64,000 nucleotides of DNA, taken from Zygaena filipendulae. Lineage: Eukaryota > Arthropoda > Insecta > Lepidoptera > Zygaenidae. This document shows positions 60,700 to 64,000 of the stretch, piece after piece. A program made the translations under genes and the position numbers. The notes beneath the pieces were generated by a model. That model was not told the DNA's origin. It saw only the letters and a program-made list of their open reading frames with translations, and did no database searches. The number at the start of each line of letters is the position of its first letter. The stretch's first letter is position 1. Where the stretch lies: the NCBI GenBank assembly GCA_907165275.2, contig OU015666.1, positions 4,928,001 through 4,992,000 of the forward strand, in the 5' to 3' direction.

Positions 60700-60896
60700 A
60701 TGTAACACGTGGAAAACACGGCGTGGGTTAACCCGCTACAAGGTGGCCCGTTGACGTAGTGAGGGTCGCGGGACGCCATTGGATGCGGGAAGCGCGGGTC
60801 CGGTCGTTGTGGCGATCCTTGGGGGAGACTTATGTCCAGCAGTGGACACTGGACATCTTCAACACAAGACATTACCTCATTTCTCTATGTAATTAA
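60700..60896 (+). mobile_element. RTE-type LINE C-terminal fragment
   Basis: From 60732 one frame reads TRWPVDVVRVAGRHWMREAR, VRSLWRSLGETYVQQWTLD and continues to a stop at 60894-60896. This matches the usual RTE-clade end 'TRW.DD..RVAG..WMR.A.DR..WRS.GEAYVQQWT', with DD degraded to DV. Only the last ~50 codons are present. GC-rich against its flanks; a dead 5'-truncated copy. Confidence 0.8.
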
Positions 60897-61175
60897 GTAT
60901 TGATAAGGAATCTGTAAATTTGAATAGACATACAGTGCCCGCGTGGCGCGCATCTCAAATAGATTATTTTTATTAAAATGTTTCGTAAATAGTATAGTGA
61001 TCTGATAAATAATGATAATTAGATTTTAATCTAGCTTTAGTTAGGTTTTTAGCGGGTAAGTGCTTGTACCCAAAGATATTATATGTTTTAAAAGGAACTT
61101 GTAAGTCGAACTACACATCCGGTCGATTCAGATTGAGTAACCATATTTATATTGTACCCTATTTTTAGCACTTTG

Positions 61176-62290
61176 AATAGAATAGAATAGAATAGAATAG
61201 AATAGAATAGAATAGAATAGAATAGAATAGAATAGAATAGAATAGAATAGAATAGAATAGAATAGAATAGAATAGAATAGAATAGAATAGAATAGAATAG
61301 AATAGAATAGAATAGAATAGAATAGAATAGAATAGAATAGAATAGAATAGAATAGAATAGAATAGAATAGAATAGAATAGAATAGAATAGAATAGAATAG
61401 AATAGAATAGAATAGAATAGAATAGAATAGAATAGAATAGAATAGAATAGAATAGAATAGAATAGAATAGAATAGAATAGAATAGAATAGAATAGAATAG
61501 AATAGAATAGAATAGAATAGAATAGAATAGAATAGAATAGAATAGAATAGAATAGAATAGAATAGAATAGAATAGAATAGAATAGAATAGAATAGAATAG
61601 AATAGAATAGAATAGAATAGAATAGAATAGAATAGAATAGAATAGAATAGAATAGAATAGAATAGAATAGAATAGAATAGAATAGAATAGAATAGAATAG
61701 AATAGAATAGAATAGAATAGAATAGAATAGAATAGAATAGAATAGAATAGAATAGAATAGAATAGAATAGAATAGAATAGAATAGAATAGAATAGAATAG
61801 AATAGAACAGAACAGAACAGAACAGAACAGAACAGAACAGAACAGAACAGAACAGAACAGAACAGAACAGAACAGAACAGAACAGAACAGAACAGAACAG
61901 AACAGAACAGAACAGAACAGAACAGAACAGAACAGAACAGAACAGAACAGAACAGAACAGAACAGAACAGAACAGAACAGAACAGAACAGAACAGAACAG
62001 AATATAATAGAATAGAATAGAATAGAATAGAATAGAATAGAATAGAATAGAATAGAATAGAATAGAATAGAATAGAATAGAATAGAATAGAATAGAATAG
62101 AATAGAATAGAATAGAATAGAATAGAATAGAATAGAATAGAATAGAATAGAATAGAATAGAATAGAATAGTATAGAACAGAACAGAACAGAACAGAACAG
62201 AACAGAACAGAACAGAACAGAACAGAACAGAACAGAACAGAACAGAACAGAACAGAACAGAACAGAACAGAACAGAATAGAATAGAATAC
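61176..62290 (+). repeat. (GAATA/GAACA)n pentanucleotide satellite, 223 units
   Basis: It is an uninterrupted five-base register of 1115 bases in blocks: AATAG x126 (61176-61805), AACAG x39 (61806-62000), AATAG-type x35 (62001-62175, first unit AATAT and last unit TATAG), AACAG x20 (62176-62275), AATAG x3 with the last AATAC (62276-62290). One - strand frame stays open for 392 codons because no register of the repeat makes a stop there. That product (YSILF/CSVLF repeats) is an artefact, not a protein. Confidence 0.98.
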
Positions 62291-62478
62291 TCTTTATTTT
62301 ACACAAAATAATACTATTATACTTACAGCCTCAGAAATATAATTGACTAAAATATCCAAGAAAAAATGTTTAAATTTTATTTTAATAGGGAATTTTAGTT
62401 TTTTTTTATTATTATTTTATAAACCTTTATGTAGTATTATTATTTTTACAAATATCTTTTGTACTTTCAGAGATATCG

Positions 62479-62711
62479 GCCGCACTCAGAGTCGACTTTA
62501 ATAATTACTTAGTTAAGTATAGATTTTTAAAACAAAACTGCCGCAATCAGAGATGTTCAGTAAATTAATGTTAGTTGGCATTTAATGAGATGTAACTTAA
62601 TTAGTTAAATGCCAATTAACATTAATTTATCAGACTTGTCTGATTGCGGCAGTTTTGTTTTAAAAATCTATACTTAACTAAGTAACCATTAAAGTCGAAT
62701 CTGAGTGCGGC
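62479..62711. mobile_element. hairpin MITE, 233 bp
   Basis: The left end GCCGCACTCAGAGTCGACTT faces the right end AAGTCGAATCTGAGTGCGGC. Pairing continues through TACTTAGTTAAGTATAGATT, AAACAAAACTGCCGCAATCA and TAATGTTAGTTGGCATTTAA, leaving a loop of about 15 bases. Non-coding. GCCGCAMTCAGA occurs at the tips and again in the middle of each arm (CTGCCGCAATCAGA), an internal repeat of the terminal word. Confidence 0.85.
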
Positions 62712-64000
62712 GGTAAGACTCTTTAAAAGTTCAAGTTAGATAAGCAAAGCGCTAGTCCTATAGTGACGTCACTCGGCTTATAACGCCCTTCAATCGCCAT
62801 ACATAATTCCGTTTTAGAAAGAGACACACATAGTCAAAATTAAACAGTTTATAACTATTTTATTTTTTAATCAGACCTATTGATTTTGTCGCTTATGTTA
62901 TGCTTATCCATGATATTTTCGAGTGTAATTATTGGATATCAACATTTCAACAACAGTGAAATAGCCTATTGTGTAATGTATTGTTAGCTTTTGAATAACT
63001 CTAACTAGCATTACTCTGTTTATGTACTTAGGTACTTTTCGTCGACTTTATCACAAAAAAAAATACAAGTACTTATTATATTGTTATATTTACGGCCTAA
63101 AATTCTTGTCTACAAACCATTTAAGCCGACAATATGCTAACTCACGCATAGAAAGACAGAGGTTGAGTAAGTAATGCTTGTAAGAAATTCAAGCTACCGT
63201 TGACAAAGAGACCCATTATGTCAAAAACAAACCCTCCTCCATAACCAATTCCTACCATGTTTACCGAGGGCTGCTCTCTTATAAATAATGTAAATATTAT
63301 TCCGTATTTAACGCAGCCACTACTTACAATAATATATATTGAAATTGCTATCTGGATTATATTGCTCTGAACTTTCTTAATAAATATTATCTATTCAAAC
63401 AACCCTTTCAATTTCAATCGACAAGTTTCAGCCCTATCCAAAGGGAATATCATCACTGATGGATCTATGGATCCATTACGTTTAATCTATCTTTCTATAT
63501 TACAGCCTATTTTAACCATCATGATTGTAGGTACGTCACTGACATGTAAAAACATGACCGTCTTATTATTGTGTCAGTAACACTGAGACTGTTGGGACGA
63601 AAACAGAAATGATCCTATTTATAATAAATATTATTGGAAATAATTATATTCCTTTCGAGTTACAGCGACGAAGTTATACACAATATAAAAAAAAAACGAA
63701 AATATTTTCTATAAATTATATGTAGGTATTCATGTAGGTACCTACCTAGGCAGGGAATTTGTAGGTACTAAGTAAGTACCTATATGATACAAAGCTACTC
63801 ACCGAGATAGCTACTAAAAATAATTCTACAAATGTATTTATTGACCATTAAAATAAAACTAGATAGCTAAGAGAACGTAAAAATTTTACTCGCCGCACAC
63901 AACCTTCGTGGGTTACCCTTGTTTTACAAAAAAGACAATAAACCTGTCAGCGGCGAACGTCCGCATTCTCTTATAAAAGATACAAGCCGCATCACGAAGC
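62712..64000. other. non-coding stretch to the window end
   Basis: No gene is supported. A TATAAAAG word (63972-63979) in a less AT-rich context lies 21 bases before the end of the window and could be a core promoter for a gene beyond it. The segment 63720-63785 is rich in TAGGTA/TACCTA. Confidence 0.4.

Noticed and set aside
61128..62306. 392-codon open frame on the - strand with YSILF/CSVLF repeats
   Set aside because: It is only the pentanucleotide satellite read in a stop-free register; composition and repeat structure explain it completely.

Overview
The window looks like nuclear DNA of a moth or butterfly (Lepidoptera). It is AT-rich and gene-poor. It is littered with short Helitron-derived repeats whose 3' end (a CGCGG/CCGCG hairpin followed by CTAG and T) is typical of lepidopteran genomes. 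It also carries foldback/MITE elements, scraps of non-LTR retrotransposons and a long pentanucleotide satellite. I see no rRNA, no tRNA that I can support, no CRISPR array and no prokaryotic-type operon.

Only two host genes can be supported. (1) At 6348-7592 on the + strand lies a complete three-exon gene for a 108-residue secreted protein: a signal peptide, a His cluster and a V-P-V-x-(K/H)-E/H repeat, resembling small insect cuticle-type proteins. (2) At 43036-43132 on the - strand is the first coding exon of a Semaphorin-1A-like gene (signal peptide plus AWQENVRPK), ending at a canonical GTGAGT donor. A CpG- and GC-rich block at 43133-43470 is its probable 5' UTR/promoter. No second semaphorin exon was recognised, so 43035 down towards base 1 is probably one very long first intron. 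If so, the secreted-protein gene is nested inside it on the opposite strand.

Layout: 1-6.3 kb, repeats, a SINE-like copy and a LINE 3' fragment; 6.3-7.6 kb, the small secreted-protein gene; 7.7-33 kb, dense Helitron copies, three copies of a 0.3-kb terminal-inverted-repeat element (14.7, 16.3 and 25.5 kb), a hairpin element at 21.3 kb and a foldback beside a tandem array at 26.4-27.2 kb; 33-43 kb, mostly unique AT-rich DNA; 43.0-43.5 kb, the semaphorin exon and its GC-rich upstream region; 44.6-47.3 kb, a complex repeat locus (a 725-bp direct duplication with non-matching centres, then a 1.08-kb nearly perfect inverted repeat); 47.7-60.9 kb, more Helitrons, a fourth terminal-inverted-repeat copy and two LINE fragments; 61.2-62.3 kb, a (GAATA/GAACA)n satellite of 223 units in alternating blocks; 62.5-62.7 kb, another hairpin element.

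The genes do not form a functional unit. The strongest material for a second look is the 44.6-47.3 kb repeat locus, the block-structured satellite, and the Helitron families that share one 3' end but have different 5' bodies. Coordinates of degenerate repeats are approximate to about 10-20 bases.
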